The notes: generated from the sequence alone by a model not told the origin. 64,000 bases of DNA from Kordia sp039026955 (GCA_039026955.1 JBCCLH010000021.1:34218-98217), one strand, 5' to 3'; counted from the first letter of the stretch, positions 52,689-63,480 are shown. A program made the numbers and translations.

Positions 52689-53519
52689 ATGACCATTTTA
52701 TACAATTCTAGTATGCAAAACCAAGATATGTTTGAAAATTTTAAAGCATTTATGGCGATTAGGAAGCATCATGTGTACGAGGAAATATATCCTTCCGAAG
52801 TATTGCAAGATTTTGTAGGAATGTATTGGATGGCTAAAAATTTAGCAGCAGAAGTACACAAAATTACCATTTGTCCGGATGGATATTTTAAATTAATTCT
52901 TCAAGTGGTAGACGGTAAAATTGTCTCGTATTTTTTGACAGGTTTGTGGACAAAGGAAGTCGAAGTGGTCATTCAACCTAAAATGATTACCTACGGAATC
53001 AAGTTTAAAATCATTGCGCCTGAATATATTTTTAAGCGAAGTATCAAACCTATTTTAAATTCGGTGGAGCAGTTATCGTTGGATTTTTTTGGGGCAGATA
53101 CATTTCCTGTAGAAAGTTTTGCTGAAGTTGCCAAGAGTTTTGAAAAGGTGCTGCTGACACATTGCCCGAAACAGGAAGAAATTCGTTCGAATCGATTGCG
53201 TTTAAGTCAGTTTTTATACGTGACACATGGCGATATTCAAGCGAGTGAAGTCGCGAATCAAATTTTTTGGTCGCAACGAGAAATCAATCGCTATCTCAAT
53301 AAATATATAGGAATTTCACTGAAAAAATACTTAAATATTCAAAAATGCTATCGTGCTTATTTGGATATTCGTGAAGGCGAATTTTTCCCTGAGAAAGGCT
53401 TTTTTGATCAAGCACATTTTATTCGGGAAGTCAAAAAGCATACGGGAGAAACGCCGCGGACATTGTATAAAAAACAGAATGACCAATTTATACAATTAAA
53501 GAATATCAAGAAGCTCTAG
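52689..53519 (+). CDS. AraC family transcriptional regulator
   Basis: 276 residues; the start could also be the ATG at 52713. N-terminal region (about 30-160) is a ligand-sensing beta-barrel of the type in DUF6597-like AraC proteins. C-terminal double helix-turn-helix (about 175-265): A-S-E-V-A-N-Q-I-F-W-S-Q-R-E-I-N-R and F-F-D-Q-A-H-F-I-R-E-V-K-K-H-T-G-E-T-P. It begins an apparent operon with the ferric-reductase-like gene 18 bp downstream, which it may regulate. Confidence 0.82.
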   Translation: MTILYNSSMQNQDMFENFKAFMAIRKHHVYEEIYPSEVLQDFVGMYWMAKNLAAEVHKITICPDGYFKLILQVVDGKIVSYFLTGLWTKEVEVVIQPKMITYGIKFKIIAPEYIFKRSIKPILNSVEQLSLDFFGADTFPVESFAEVAKSFEKVLLTHCPKQEEIRSNRLRLSQFLYVTHGDIQASEVANQIFWSQREINRYLNKYIGISLKKYLNIQKCYRAYLDIREGEFFPEKGFFDQAHFIREVKKHTGETPRTLYKKQNDQFIQLKNIKKL

Positions 53520-53537
53520 GTTTGCCAAAAACTTAGG

Positions 53538-54839
53538 ATGCGAATTTTAAAGCAGGAAATATATTTCCCTATTATTGTTGGAATTCATTTTATTTTTTGG
53601 GCAATTGATCTCTATTTCTACACAGGAAACTTTACGGAAGTTTCTTCGGATACCTTGTTTTTTGGCGAACTGAATAATGTCACTTGGAAAAACCCACATA
53701 GAATTTTAGGAGAAGTTTTTTCTTCTTGGGTGGTCACTGTTTTTGCGTTTAATTTTTTGATGGCAACACGCGCACGTTGGATCGAAAACCTGTTTGGCGG
53801 ATTGGATAAAATGTATTTGATACACCGACGTTCAGGAGTGATTGCTGTCGTTTTATTGGTTGCTCATTTTTTAGTTGTTCCAAGAGATTTAGTAGCTTTT
53901 AATGTCGGAAAGCCGTTGGGATTTTATGCTTTTATCTTAATCATTATTGGTGTCATTCTTTCGGCAGCGCCTATTTTTAAACGTAAAATTCCGTATCACA
54001 AATGGATCAACTTTCATAAGCTGATGGGCGTTTTTTACGTGCTTGGTGTGATTCATGGAATATTTGTATTGAGTTTGATTAAAGAATTGCCTATTACACG
54101 CGTGTATGTGTTTGGAATGGCATTCATCGGAATGGGTGCGTGGTTGTACAAAGCATTTTTCTTTACAATCTTCCATAAAAAACTAGCATATACCATCGTT
54201 TCCATTCGCAAATTAAATTTGGAAATTGTAGAAATTGAGATGAAAGCTTCTGGTAAAAAACTAATGTACAAAGCCGGTCAGTTTGCTTTTTTTACGTTTC
54301 CATCTATTCGTAAAGGAGAGCAACATCCATTTACGTTGAGTAGTCATCCAAATGATGAAAACATAAAAGTTACCGTAAAGTCTTTGGGCGATTTTACACA
54401 AAAAATGCTTCACGATTTGCAAGTGGGTGAAGCTGTTTCGGTAGAAGGTGCATATGGAAAATTTTCTAGTGCATATTCCAAAGAAAAAGAACAAATTTGG
54501 ATTGCAGGTGGCATCGGAATTACGCCTTTTGTGTCTTTAATTAAAGATTATTACACTCAAAAAGTCACGTTATATTGGTGTGTTGCGGATGAATCAGATG
54601 CTGTTTTTAGATCGTATTTTGAACGCATTGAGTCACAAAATCCATTGTTTGAGTTTGTCCTGTGGAATTCAAGTCAGCACGGGCATATTTCGGTGGATGA
54701 ACTGAGTTTGAGAAATCCAGAAACAAAGTCTTATTTAATTTGTGGTCCTACAGGATTGAAAAACGGAATTACTCAAAAACTACTTCAGGAAAATGTGAAA
54801 CGAACTGCCATTTATGATGAAGAATTTGCATTTAGATAA
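53538..54839 (+). CDS. Ferric-reductase-like flavocytochrome
   Basis: 433 residues. About 6 transmembrane helices in residues 8-215 with His pairs for heme (His in L-I-H-R-R-S-G and V-A-H-F-L-V; H-K-W-I-N-F-H-K and V-I-H-G-I-F). FAD domain with H-P-F-T-L-S-S-H (about 255-262). NAD(P)-binding domain with A-G-G-I-G-I-T-P-F (about 330) and C-G-P-T-G near the end. Moves electrons from NAD(P)H across the inner membrane, as in FRE/NOX-type ferric reductases or the YedZ relatives. AraC gene upstream and two small genes downstream. Confidence 0.87.
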   Translation: MRILKQEIYFPIIVGIHFIFWAIDLYFYTGNFTEVSSDTLFFGELNNVTWKNPHRILGEVFSSWVVTVFAFNFLMATRARWIENLFGGLDKMYLIHRRSGVIAVVLLVAHFLVVPRDLVAFNVGKPLGFYAFILIIIGVILSAAPIFKRKIPYHKWINFHKLMGVFYVLGVIHGIFVLSLIKELPITRVYVFGMAFIGMGAWLYKAFFFTIFHKKLAYTIVSIRKLNLEIVEIEMKASGKKLMYKAGQFAFFTFPSIRKGEQHPFTLSSHPNDENIKVTVKSLGDFTQKMLHDLQVGEAVSVEGAYGKFSSAYSKEKEQIWIAGGIGITPFVSLIKDYYTQKVTLYWCVADESDAVFRSYFERIESQNPLFEFVLWNSSQHGHISVDELSLRNPETKSYLICGPTGLKNGITQKLLQENVKRTAIYDEEFAFR

Positions 54840-54854
54840 TTTTAATGAACACAT

Positions 54855-55589
54855 ATGAAATCACAAGAATTTAATCCAGCGATTGCTGCCGTTGTCTCTA
54901 TTCGCTATTTGGTAAAAGGCATTCAAAATCATTGGTTGAGTATGACTGATATCGGCAAAGCCTCTGCTACTATTTTGACACACCATGAAGCACTCGTGAT
55001 GCAATACGGGACAAAAGATACCCAAGAAAATTGGAATCATACGATGCAGATTTATCAAGAAAATTTAGCAAATTTGCAAGCAATCATGCAGGCTGTAAAA
55101 TCCCAAATTCAAGCTAAAAAAAGTGATACCATTGCAAAGCAGTGGAATGCTTATCCTGAGTATGCCAGTGCTATTACTAAAAGTTTTGAAAAACTAGCGA
55201 CGCTTGGCAGGCAATGCATTCCTGAAAATGAGTTGCAGCATTGGGATGCAAATTGGGCGTTGATTCACAAGCATCATGAGGAGATTCAACAATATGCAGA
55301 AGCGTGTGCCATACAATTGCAAATGATTGAATCGTATACGCCAACGGAACTTGACGAACTGACAGATACCATTTTAAACCACATTCCGATGACCTACGGT
55401 ATGGAAGAAGCAAAACAATATACTAAAGAATATATGAATGCCTATGAAGCCATAAAACAAGAAGCGACCCAAAAGAAAAATCTCTGGGATCGGTTTTTAG
55501 ATATATTAGCTGGTGGCGTTCAGCAAACACCTGCCGAACGTGTGATGATGCAACGTTGGGTAGAAGGAGAAAAAGGAGAAGCGCATTAA
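54855..55589 (+). CDS. Hypothetical helical protein
   Basis: 244 residues, no signal peptide or membrane helix, predicted all-alpha (many Gln/Ala/Glu, repeats of N-A-Y-E-A-like helices; coiled-coil-like segments at about 60-110 and 140-170). No family recognised. Starts 15 bp after the flavocytochrome gene and ends 24 bp before a multi-pass membrane protein gene, so the three are likely one transcript. It may assist or assemble with the reductase; this is inference. Confidence 0.65.
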   Translation: MKSQEFNPAIAAVVSIRYLVKGIQNHWLSMTDIGKASATILTHHEALVMQYGTKDTQENWNHTMQIYQENLANLQAIMQAVKSQIQAKKSDTIAKQWNAYPEYASAITKSFEKLATLGRQCIPENELQHWDANWALIHKHHEEIQQYAEACAIQLQMIESYTPTELDELTDTILNHIPMTYGMEEAKQYTKEYMNAYEAIKQEATQKKNLWDRFLDILAGGVQQTPAERVMMQRWVEGEKGEAH

Positions 55590-55613
55590 TTGTAACCATT
55601 AAACAGAATACAC

Positions 55614-56150
55614 ATGAATAAAATATTTTACTATGCGCTTGCAGGACAGTTTCTCATTGTATCCGCATTATTATTGTTTTTATCGGATAAGATAGATGTA
55701 GAATTTGTCAAAAAGGGAATGCCCATTTTCGTTATTTTAACGGGACTTTGTACGTTGTTATTCTCGCAATATAAAAAACTACCCAAAGTGGCCAATCAGT
55801 TTCATCTCATTCAAGGAATTGGATTTATGGCGTATGGAATTTTACTATTGTTCTTAATCACTTCTTTGAAAGGATTTTTAATGACAACCATTTATTTTGT
55901 GATTTTATTTGGTCTGTTTGAATTGTTTTTTGCGTTTAGTGTGTTGAACTCAAATCATACGATCAATAAGCATATATTGATGAGTAGAATTTTGGGAGGA
56001 ATTGCCAATCTAGTTGGAGGATTTATTTTGGTGATGCTCACTTTTGAAACACCTCAAAAAGGACTTTTATACACAAGTTTTCTAATGGCAATTGCAGGAG
56101 TTTCTATGTTGATTTTTTCAAGTAAGCTTCGAAAGTTAATCCACGAATAA
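55614..56150 (+). CDS. Multi-pass membrane protein, DUF308-like
   Basis: 178 residues with about five to six hydrophobic helices (starting near 5, 36, 66, 88, 125, 152), short loops and no catalytic motif. The G-G-I-A-N-L-V-G-G-F-I-L-V style resembles the DUF308/HdeD group. Last gene of the AraC-reductase unit; its function is not known. Confidence 0.6.
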   Translation: MNKIFYYALAGQFLIVSALLLFLSDKIDVEFVKKGMPIFVILTGLCTLLFSQYKKLPKVANQFHLIQGIGFMAYGILLLFLITSLKGFLMTTIYFVILFGLFELFFAFSVLNSNHTINKHILMSRILGGIANLVGGFILVMLTFETPQKGLLYTSFLMAIAGVSMLIFSSKLRKLIHE

Positions 56151-56237
56151 TGTTGAAGCGAAACTTTGATGAGTGTCGCTTCAATTTTACAATCAAGTAG
56201 TTAACTGAATAGTTACATAAAAATTACATTAAAAAAA

Positions 56238-59200
56238 TTAGCGTTTCAACGTAAAGTGACCTCTGACATCAAAGTTATTGTCACCACCTCTAATTTCAGC
56301 CAAAAACCAATAATCACTTGACGGCATACGACGACCTCTATACGTTCCGTCCCAACCTTGATCACTGGCGCGCAATGTTTTTAAGAGCTTTCCATAACGG
56401 TCAAAAATATACACTATCGATTGTGGCAAGGTTTCAATTCCGATGATGTGCCAAGTATCGTTGAAACCGTCATTGTTCGGCGTTACAAACTTTATATAAT
56501 CAATCACAACGACTTCTTCGCTTACTTCTCCACAACCGTTTCTATCAGTTACAGTGACTATATGATATCCTGGACCTACAAATTCAAATACATTGGATTC
56601 TTGCAATGGACCGCCATCTAACGAGTATAAATAATCTCCATCACCGCTCGCAGTCACCGTAATGATATTGTTGTCTGAGAAGTTTACAACATCTACTTCG
56701 ACTATAGTTGCCAATTCTGATTCATTCACCGTAAAACTATCAGTCGCAACACAACCAAATGGACTCGTCACAGTTACCGAGTAGGTTCCAATTGTGGTAA
56801 TATCAATAGAAGCTGTGGTTGCTCCTGTAGACCATACATAAGTACTTCCAATCGAATTGCCCGCGTTTACTGTCAATGGAAGATCATTGAGACATAAAGT
56901 AATATTTTCTGGCAAATTGATTACAGGAAGCGGATGTACAATCGTCATAAAAGATGTTGTTGCGAAACATCCTGTGACATTGTTTTCTACACGCGCAAAA
57001 ATGATTTGTTCGTCAAAAGCATTGTATAAAGGCGGCAACGGACTTACGTCATTTTCAGCATCTTCAATACTTACGTGATAGCTAACCGTGAAAGAAGCTG
57101 CATTTTGAGTTCCTAAGATGGTTGCATTTTGATCAGTTAAGTTGAATGTCTGCGTAGTATTTGCATTGTCACTGATACAAGCTTCCATATTGCTTACAGG
57201 ATTTGCTATTGGATTTGGTAGTATGTTGATATCAATACTTTGTACAAAGTAACAACCTGTACTAATGTCTTCCGCTCTGATGAAAATCGTTTCAGGATTT
57301 AACATGTAGGTGTAAATATCTGGAAGCGGATTGGTATCACTATCAGCATCTGCAGCCGAGTTGTGATAGGATAAGGAAACGCCTGTACTATCGTCAATAA
57401 TAATGTCATCTATTTGGCGCACATCTACAGTTCCTGGCACTTCTGCATCACAAAAAGTAGCTTCTGTCACATTGTTCAGTAACGGCGGTAAATTCACAAT
57501 AAGATTGAATGGAATGATCACATAACATCCCGAAATAGTATTGATTAAACGCACAAATATCGATTGTGGATTGTTGGCGTTGGTGTAGTTTTCTGGATCG
57601 GGAATAGCATTTGTTCCATTTTCCCCATCATCTTCTGTTTCATGATATGTAATGACCACATTGTCTTGGCGAATGTTTAAAATGAAGAATTCTGCCTGTG
57701 TCAAGTCAAATACTACTTGTCCGTCATAATCCACATCGCAAGCTGTGATGTCTGGCGCAGGATTGGTTTCAGGAACTTGAATAACGCTTAACGCGAAATC
57801 TGCAACTGTGTAACACTCAGAATCATTGGTGATTCTGGCGTAAATTGCTTGTGGATTTACAGTATTTGTAAATGTATCAGGAATTGGATTATCTCCATTA
57901 TCTGCATCTTCCAATGTGGTGTGGAAGGTCACCGTCAAATTTTGAGAAATTCCATTAGAAATTTCAAGACGTTTTGCGTTTAGATCGAACGTATCGATTC
58001 CATCATTGCTGACATCATCACAAACCACCATATCTGTAGGATCATTGAAAATAGGCGCTGGACTGACCTGAATGACAAATTCAGTCACTGCAAAACAATC
58101 TGGATCTGTATCATTTTCAACCCGTACGTGAATGGTCTGTGGATTGGTTTGATTGGCGTATGGAAGTGTTTTGTTAATTTCATTTGTTTTATCTAAAGCA
58201 TCTTGTGCCGTGGGATAGTATAAAACCGTCATATTGACTTGACCGTTCAAGATTTCATCATCTCTAGTTTCCATGATAAAATTCTCGGTTTGATCCGTAT
58301 CTGTTTCACACAATTGATAAATATCTGTGGCGACAATTTCAGGAATTACATTGACAATAATCGGTATCTCTACTCTCGAAAAACAGCCTGTAATGGCGTT
58401 TTCCACACGAACATACGCAGAACCTGAACTTGTATTGAATGCTGTTGGATCGGCAATAATTCCTGTATTGTTTGTAACGTCATTTATGGACAAATGATAC
58501 GAAATATTAATATCTGTTAAATCTGAAATGATCTCCGGAAGACTCAAAGTGATGTCTACATCTGCAATACCATCAGTATCGTCGTCACAGACTAAAACCG
58601 TACTCGGCAAGTTTACAGATGGCGCTGGTAATACTTCTAGCATAAACGAACCAATATCAAAACAAGAAGTACTCACGTTTCTGTAGCGGAAAAATATTTG
58701 TTGCGGATTGGAAGTATTAATAATTGGCTCAACGATAGGATTTGCAAAAAATGTAGCATCATTTAATGATAGGAAATAGGTAATATCGTATTCTGGATCA
58801 GTTCCTAAAATATCTTCATCAAATATCGTCAAATCTACGACAGCAATTGCGTCAGAGTTGGTGTCACAGGTAGTAAGTGTTCCAATATCTGGTGCAACAA
58901 CATACGGATTTACGATCAAATTGAACGAACTTATATCTTCACAACCAGTATCAACGTCTCTAAGCCTTATAAATATTTCTTGCGGATTGGTTGTATTGGT
59001 CAACGGTATTGTTGGATCAAGAATGTTGACGTTATTATCGCGGTCGTCTTCTGTTAAAAAGAAGTCAATTTCTACAAACGATAAGCTATTTTGAATGCCT
59101 GCTGCAATTGTCTGTAAATTAAAATCAAAAAAACCATCATTACTAGCATCGTCACAACGGTTGACATCTCGGATGTTTGTAGCCGTGAGTAGTGCATTAC

Positions 59201-61076
59201 TATGTACGGTAAATTGTGCAACAGCAGCACACCCAGAAGCATCATCAACTATACGAATGTATAAGGATTGTTGCTCAGGCGTGGTATTGTCAAAAGCAGT
59301 AATGTCTGGTATTGGATTGTCTCCTGTAGCTGCATCTTCTGCTGAGGTATGCACTGTAACTGTAACGCCTGTTAAACCAGCTGTGTATTCATTAATCAAC
59401 GCTGTTAAGTCAAAAGTAGCAAAACCGTCGCGTTCTGGATCGCAAGCATCTACCAAGTTTCTATTCGGAATCGTGATTGCTGGCGGTACACCTACATTTA
59501 TTTGGAGTGAAGTTGTGCTTACACATCCAGTTTCAGTATTAATGACACGCACAAAAACAATATCATTCGGCGTTAGGTTTGTATATGCGTTTAGAATTGG
59601 ATTTACATTATTATCAGCATCACTTTGTGTAAAGTGGTAGCTAATTCCGATTACAGGATCAGGATTAGGTCCTAAAATTTCTTCGTTGCGAATGGTTAAA
59701 TTTATTTGCGCAAATCCATCACTATCATCATCACAAATATCAATTGGTGACGGATCATTGATAACAGGCAATTCATTTACAATTAAGTTAAAAGTTGTAA
59801 ATGCCAAACAACCATTGTCAAGATCTAACACGCGTACAAAAATTTCTTGAGGAGATGTGGTGTTTAAAACGGTTGTTGGTAGTGGATTGGTTTCATTATC
59901 TGCATCATTCTGAGTAGGGTAGTAGGTAATGCTGTAATTTCCTGGTGGAACTGTGGCTAATATTTCAGGCTCTTTTACGGTAAGATCAAAACTTTCTACG
60001 CCGTCTTGTCCTGTATCATCACATAGTTCATAATCTACAATAGGTCCCACTGTTTGCGCAGCATTTAGTGTAATTTCTACAGTATCTTCAATGGTACAAG
60101 TTTCATTTCCAACAGGAATGGTAATTTGTACACTGTACGTTCCTGTGGCCACTGCATCATAAGTGGTGTCAGTTGCTCCCGGAATTGGAACACCATTTAT
60201 AAACCACTGATAGGTTGCAAGTGTATTTCCAATATCACCATTCAATGGAAATGAATTTGCACAGGTGGTAATATCTGGCCCTAAATCTACGGTAGCATTG
60301 AAACTGTTTCCTTCAATAAAAATGGCAGAATCTGCATTTTCGTCAGTACCATCCGCAATAATTAATTTGATATGATATTGTTGATTCGGAATGAGGTTTG
60401 CAGTTGCTGTTAATATGGTAGTACGCCCATTGTAGTTTGTGTCTCCTAAATTGTATCCAGCGAAAAACTCTTCGTTCTCAGCAGGACAGAAACCAACAAT
60501 TTCATCGTGAATTACACTCGTACTTACAGGAATGTTAGTACCTGGGACAACAGCAATATTTGTATAAGGAATTGTACTTCCCGTCGGTCTAATTAAAAAG
60601 GCAAAGCTATCAGAAAATCGACAAGGGAAATCTTCCGCATATTCTTCTGAAGCTAATAAATAGTTAAAACTTATTTGATTGGTCACGGCAATAAAGTCAA
60701 ACTCAATAGAAGTTGCATTCACTGTATTATCCACACCTAACACAGCTAAAATATCTGGATCAGTCCCCCAATTTTGCGTTCCGCTATTTAACGGAATCGG
60801 GTCTAAACCGTTACCAGCATCGGAGGCACGACCAGAAGTCAATACCAAACCATTGGCAAAAGGAAAGTTAGAGCCTGCTTGATTAAAAGCAGCATAACTC
60901 GCAAAACCGTCTACATTTCCGTTTATATTTGAAGTAACATTAGAAATTTCAACACAACCTTGCACCAACTGTTCTATCAACTGTTGCAGTGTGAAAGATT
61001 CATTTGTGGTTACTTGCTGAGCAGTAACTATCTGGTAGGAACAAATAGTAAAAAGTATCAGAATAACTTTTCTCAT
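56238..61076 (-). CDS. Giant T9SS type B surface protein with choice-of-anchor-L domain and 11 repeats
   Basis: 1612 residues: signal peptide (1-19, V-T-A-Q), then a choice-of-anchor-L type domain (about 30-260; G-L-V-L-T-S-G and L-L-A-S-E-E-Y motifs). Next are an Ig-like module (about 265-345) and about eleven repeats of about 100 residues. Each repeat contains C-D/E (Asp/Asn-rich) ... F-D-L-T ... I-L-G/ILN ... Y-x(8)D ... N-P ... I-x-V-R ... C (for example near 350, 440, 530). It ends with an Ig-like domain and a T9SS type B signal (F-V-T-P-N-N-D-G-F-N-D-T-W ... F-D-R-Y-G-K-L-L-K ... W-D-G-T). Probably a surface adhesin or gliding-associated fibre. Confidence 0.88.
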   Translation of the reverse strand: MRKVILILFTICSYQIVTAQQVTTNESFTLQQLIEQLVQGCVEISNVTSNINGNVDGFASYAAFNQAGSNFPFANGLVLTSGRASDAGNGLDPIPLNSGTQNWGTDPDILAVLGVDNTVNATSIEFDFIAVTNQISFNYLLASEEYAEDFPCRFSDSFAFLIRPTGSTIPYTNIAVVPGTNIPVSTSVIHDEIVGFCPAENEEFFAGYNLGDTNYNGRTTILTATANLIPNQQYHIKLIIADGTDENADSAIFIEGNSFNATVDLGPDITTCANSFPLNGDIGNTLATYQWFINGVPIPGATDTTYDAVATGTYSVQITIPVGNETCTIEDTVEITLNAAQTVGPIVDYELCDDTGQDGVESFDLTVKEPEILATVPPGNYSITYYPTQNDADNETNPLPTTVLNTTSPQEIFVRVLDLDNGCLAFTTFNLIVNELPVINDPSPIDICDDDSDGFAQINLTIRNEEILGPNPDPVIGISYHFTQSDADNNVNPILNAYTNLTPNDIVFVRVINTETGCVSTTSLQINVGVPPAITIPNRNLVDACDPERDGFATFDLTALINEYTAGLTGVTVTVHTSAEDAATGDNPIPDITAFDNTTPEQQSLYIRIVDDASGCAAVAQFTVHSNALLTATNIRDVNRCDDASNDGFFDFNLQTIAAGIQNSLSFVEIDFFLTEDDRDNNVNILDPTIPLTNTTNPQEIFIRLRDVDTGCEDISSFNLIVNPYVVAPDIGTLTTCDTNSDAIAVVDLTIFDEDILGTDPEYDITYFLSLNDATFFANPIVEPIINTSNPQQIFFRYRNVSTSCFDIGSFMLEVLPAPSVNLPSTVLVCDDDTDGIADVDITLSLPEIISDLTDINISYHLSINDVTNNTGIIADPTAFNTSSGSAYVRVENAITGCFSRVEIPIIVNVIPEIVATDIYQLCETDTDQTENFIMETRDDEILNGQVNMTVLYYPTAQDALDKTNEINKTLPYANQTNPQTIHVRVENDTDPDCFAVTEFVIQVSPAPIFNDPTDMVVCDDVSNDGIDTFDLNAKRLEISNGISQNLTVTFHTTLEDADNGDNPIPDTFTNTVNPQAIYARITNDSECYTVADFALSVIQVPETNPAPDITACDVDYDGQVVFDLTQAEFFILNIRQDNVVITYHETEDDGENGTNAIPDPENYTNANNPQSIFVRLINTISGCYVIIPFNLIVNLPPLLNNVTEATFCDAEVPGTVDVRQIDDIIIDDSTGVSLSYHNSAADADSDTNPLPDIYTYMLNPETIFIRAEDISTGCYFVQSIDINILPNPIANPVSNMEACISDNANTTQTFNLTDQNATILGTQNAASFTVSYHVSIEDAENDVSPLPPLYNAFDEQIIFARVENNVTGCFATTSFMTIVHPLPVINLPENITLCLNDLPLTVNAGNSIGSTYVWSTGATTASIDITTIGTYSVTVTSPFGCVATDSFTVNESELATIVEVDVVNFSDNNIITVTASGDGDYLYSLDGGPLQESNVFEFVGPGYHIVTVTDRNGCGEVSEEVVVIDYIKFVTPNNDGFNDTWHIIGIETLPQSIVYIFDRYGKLLKTLRASDQGWDGTYRGRRMPSSDYWFLAEIRGGDNNFDVRGHFTLKR

Positions 61077-61288
61077 AGGTATGGGGGTTAAGTCGTCTTT
61101 TGACTAAATAACGATTAGAATTGGGCAGTTTCTATCGTCAGTTTCTAGTTCATTGTAAAATTATGGACAAATATATACATAATTTGATGCCGTTGAAACA
61201 ATTTTAGCGACTTACAACTTTAGTTTTAAAATTAGCAATTCGTACGTACTAAAATACAGAAAATCAACTACATTAACGTAAATAAAAC

Positions 61289-63373
61289 TTAATTATTCTG
61301 TAAATATACCCATCCTGTATAGGTTTGTTCCAGCAATAATGGACTTGCTAGCGTATTTTCGTCGTTTAAATAAAGTACATAGAAGTAGGTTCCTGTAGGA
61401 AGTTTTTTATTTTTAGGAGCGCCTCTGTTTGGATATCCATCCCAGCGTGGCGTTTTTCTGTTTCCTTCAAAAATTAAGGTGCCATGACGATTGTAGATGT
61501 GAAGAACATGATTCGGATGAGTTTCCAAATTCAAAATATTAAAGATATCATTTTTGCCGTCTTCATTAGGCGAAAAGCCATTTGGAATATAAATTTCACA
61601 ATCTTCTACGGTAAGTTCAAAACTTGTCACTTCAATACATCCGAATATATTTTCGAGAGTTACATAAATAGTTTGTGGGTTGGAAATATTGTCATAAGCC
61701 GTCGGAGTTGTGATTTCATCTTGAAACGTTCCGTCAGCATTTGCGGTTTCGTAATAAGTGAAAATAATATCTGAAGCTGGATTGATTGTGCTTTCATTCA
61801 TCGTTAAATCGAAAGTTACAGAATCTGTCTCATCCAATCGGCACGCTTCTAAATTGTCTGGCTGTGTTACTTGTGGACTTTCTAAAAGAATCAACTCAAA
61901 ATTTCCAATCGATTCACATAGAGAATTATCGTTAATCGCTTTGATATAAATTTCTGTTGGATAATTTGAATTGCTGTATGAATTAGGATTAGTAATACCA
62001 TTTGAACCGTTTGAAGCATCTAGCAGTGTTTCGTAATATTCAAAAGTGAGCGATGTTTCTATAAATAGATTCTCTTGAATGGTCAAGTCAAAAAAGAGAG
62101 TTTCTACATTTTCACAAAGCTCTAAAGCGGGAAGCACAGGAAGTTCAGGTGAAGTAGGCAAGGAGATACTTTGTGAACTACTGTTGTTATCTTCGTTAAT
62201 TTCATCTACAGTACTAGTGCCAGTTCCGTCATCATCTACCACAACTAAAAAATTAAATGTATCTGGAATAAAAGCTGGAACATTCAATGCAATCGATTGC
62301 TGTGTCGTTGCTCCAATAGGAAGTGCCACTTGCGTAACATCGGTAGCAATTAAAATCCCATCTGCATACAAAGCAATAGGGGTATTTTGTGGTAATTCGG
62401 CGGTACTATTGGTGTTTGAAATGGTATACGTGATATCTAAATCTCGCAAATCACATTCATCAGCTATCTGATCAATAGTAATGGTAGCATCTGGCAGCTG
62501 ACTATTCAACACCGTGATGATATTATTGATCATTACAAAATCCTGTCCAGAAGTCAATGAAATGGTCGCTTGGGTATCGCCAATACTGATATTATTTTGA
62601 ATATTATAAAAGTCAATATCCATGTTGTACAAGTCAGTCGCGCCTGTAAAACTATTGGTGCCATTAAAGGCGTTATCTGGTGGATTTAGTGGAAAATTTG
62701 AAATAATAGAACCGTTCACCCGCAACGATTCGTTCACGCTCAGTGCTTGATCTCCTTCCCAAGCAACAAAACCAATTTTAGCGCCCATATTGTCAAAAAC
62801 GTTGAGGTTGTTTAGCACAATTTCTAATTCCGTAGGCACACTTTCCAAACCGTCATACACATTCAGTTGATTCAGTGGAAGCGCAGGATTTTCATAAATG
62901 ACCGTTATGGCCCAACCTCCAAAATTGGTTCCTGTAGGGCAATACGGTGGAATAACGGAAGTTAAGTCAAGTTCGCTCACCGTATACAATCCATTTCCTT
63001 CTGATTGTACAATGGAGGTTACGTCGGCAAAAGCTGCGAAAAAAGTACGGTCTCCCGTCAGGGCATCGCTAAAAGTACGCTCTGCAGTCACCGGAATTCC
63101 GTTGAGTTCAATGTCAAAATCGCCATCATCAGAACCTGCCCAATATAAATAAGCAGCGACCATTGTTTGATCAGAAGCCAGGGTCAAACTAGCGCTAGAA
63201 CTGGTGTTGATGATACATGGATCAAAAGCTCCGTTTTCGACTACATTCATAGTATTTCCGAGCGCGGTATAATCAAAACGCCCGTTAAATTGTTGAAATA
63301 GAGTAATATCCTGAGCTGTGCAAAACAAACAACTTAAGAACAGAAGAGCACCTATGTAAGTTTGTTTATTCAC
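61289..63373 (-). CDS. T9SS type B secreted protein with DUF3344-like and CARDB-like regions
   Basis: 694 residues if started at the GTG at 63373, which begins an excellent signal peptide (N-K-Q-T-Y-I-G-A-L-L-F...C-T-A-Q); a longer frame from a TTG at 63403 adds ten residues. N-terminal part resembles the DUF3344-type surface domain (Y-L-Y-W-A-G-S-D-D; G-G-W-A-I-T-V-I-Y). A middle part (about 310-420) has a CARDB-like adhesion pattern (D-L-D-I-T-Y-T-I-S-N-T-N). Two repeat modules like those in the giant neighbour follow. The type B sorting signal is I-P-N-G-F-S-P-N-E-D-G-K-N-D-I-F. Confidence 0.82.
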   Translation of the reverse strand: MNKQTYIGALLFLSCLFCTAQDITLFQQFNGRFDYTALGNTMNVVENGAFDPCIINTSSSASLTLASDQTMVAAYLYWAGSDDGDFDIELNGIPVTAERTFSDALTGDRTFFAAFADVTSIVQSEGNGLYTVSELDLTSVIPPYCPTGTNFGGWAITVIYENPALPLNQLNVYDGLESVPTELEIVLNNLNVFDNMGAKIGFVAWEGDQALSVNESLRVNGSIISNFPLNPPDNAFNGTNSFTGATDLYNMDIDFYNIQNNISIGDTQATISLTSGQDFVMINNIITVLNSQLPDATITIDQIADECDLRDLDITYTISNTNSTAELPQNTPIALYADGILIATDVTQVALPIGATTQQSIALNVPAFIPDTFNFLVVVDDDGTGTSTVDEINEDNNSSSQSISLPTSPELPVLPALELCENVETLFFDLTIQENLFIETSLTFEYYETLLDASNGSNGITNPNSYSNSNYPTEIYIKAINDNSLCESIGNFELILLESPQVTQPDNLEACRLDETDSVTFDLTMNESTINPASDIIFTYYETANADGTFQDEITTPTAYDNISNPQTIYVTLENIFGCIEVTSFELTVEDCEIYIPNGFSPNEDGKNDIFNILNLETHPNHVLHIYNRHGTLIFEGNRKTPRWDGYPNRGAPKNKKLPTGTYFYVLYLNDENTLASPLLLEQTYTGWVYLQNN

Positions 63374-63417
63374 ACACAATTGATTTTGTTTTGAAAGTAA
63401 CAAATTATTGCGGCATA

Positions 63418-63449
63418 AAAAAACCGAAGCTTTGATTCTTCGGTTTTTT
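63418..63449 (-). terminator. Terminator between two T9SS surface protein genes
   Basis: A perfect 12-bp stem (63418-63429 with 63438-63449), 8-nt loop and flanking A/T runs. It follows the partial gene at the right edge. Confidence 0.8.
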
Positions 63450-63480
63450 GTTGTGTTTTTATTTTTTGTTTTGGGATGAA

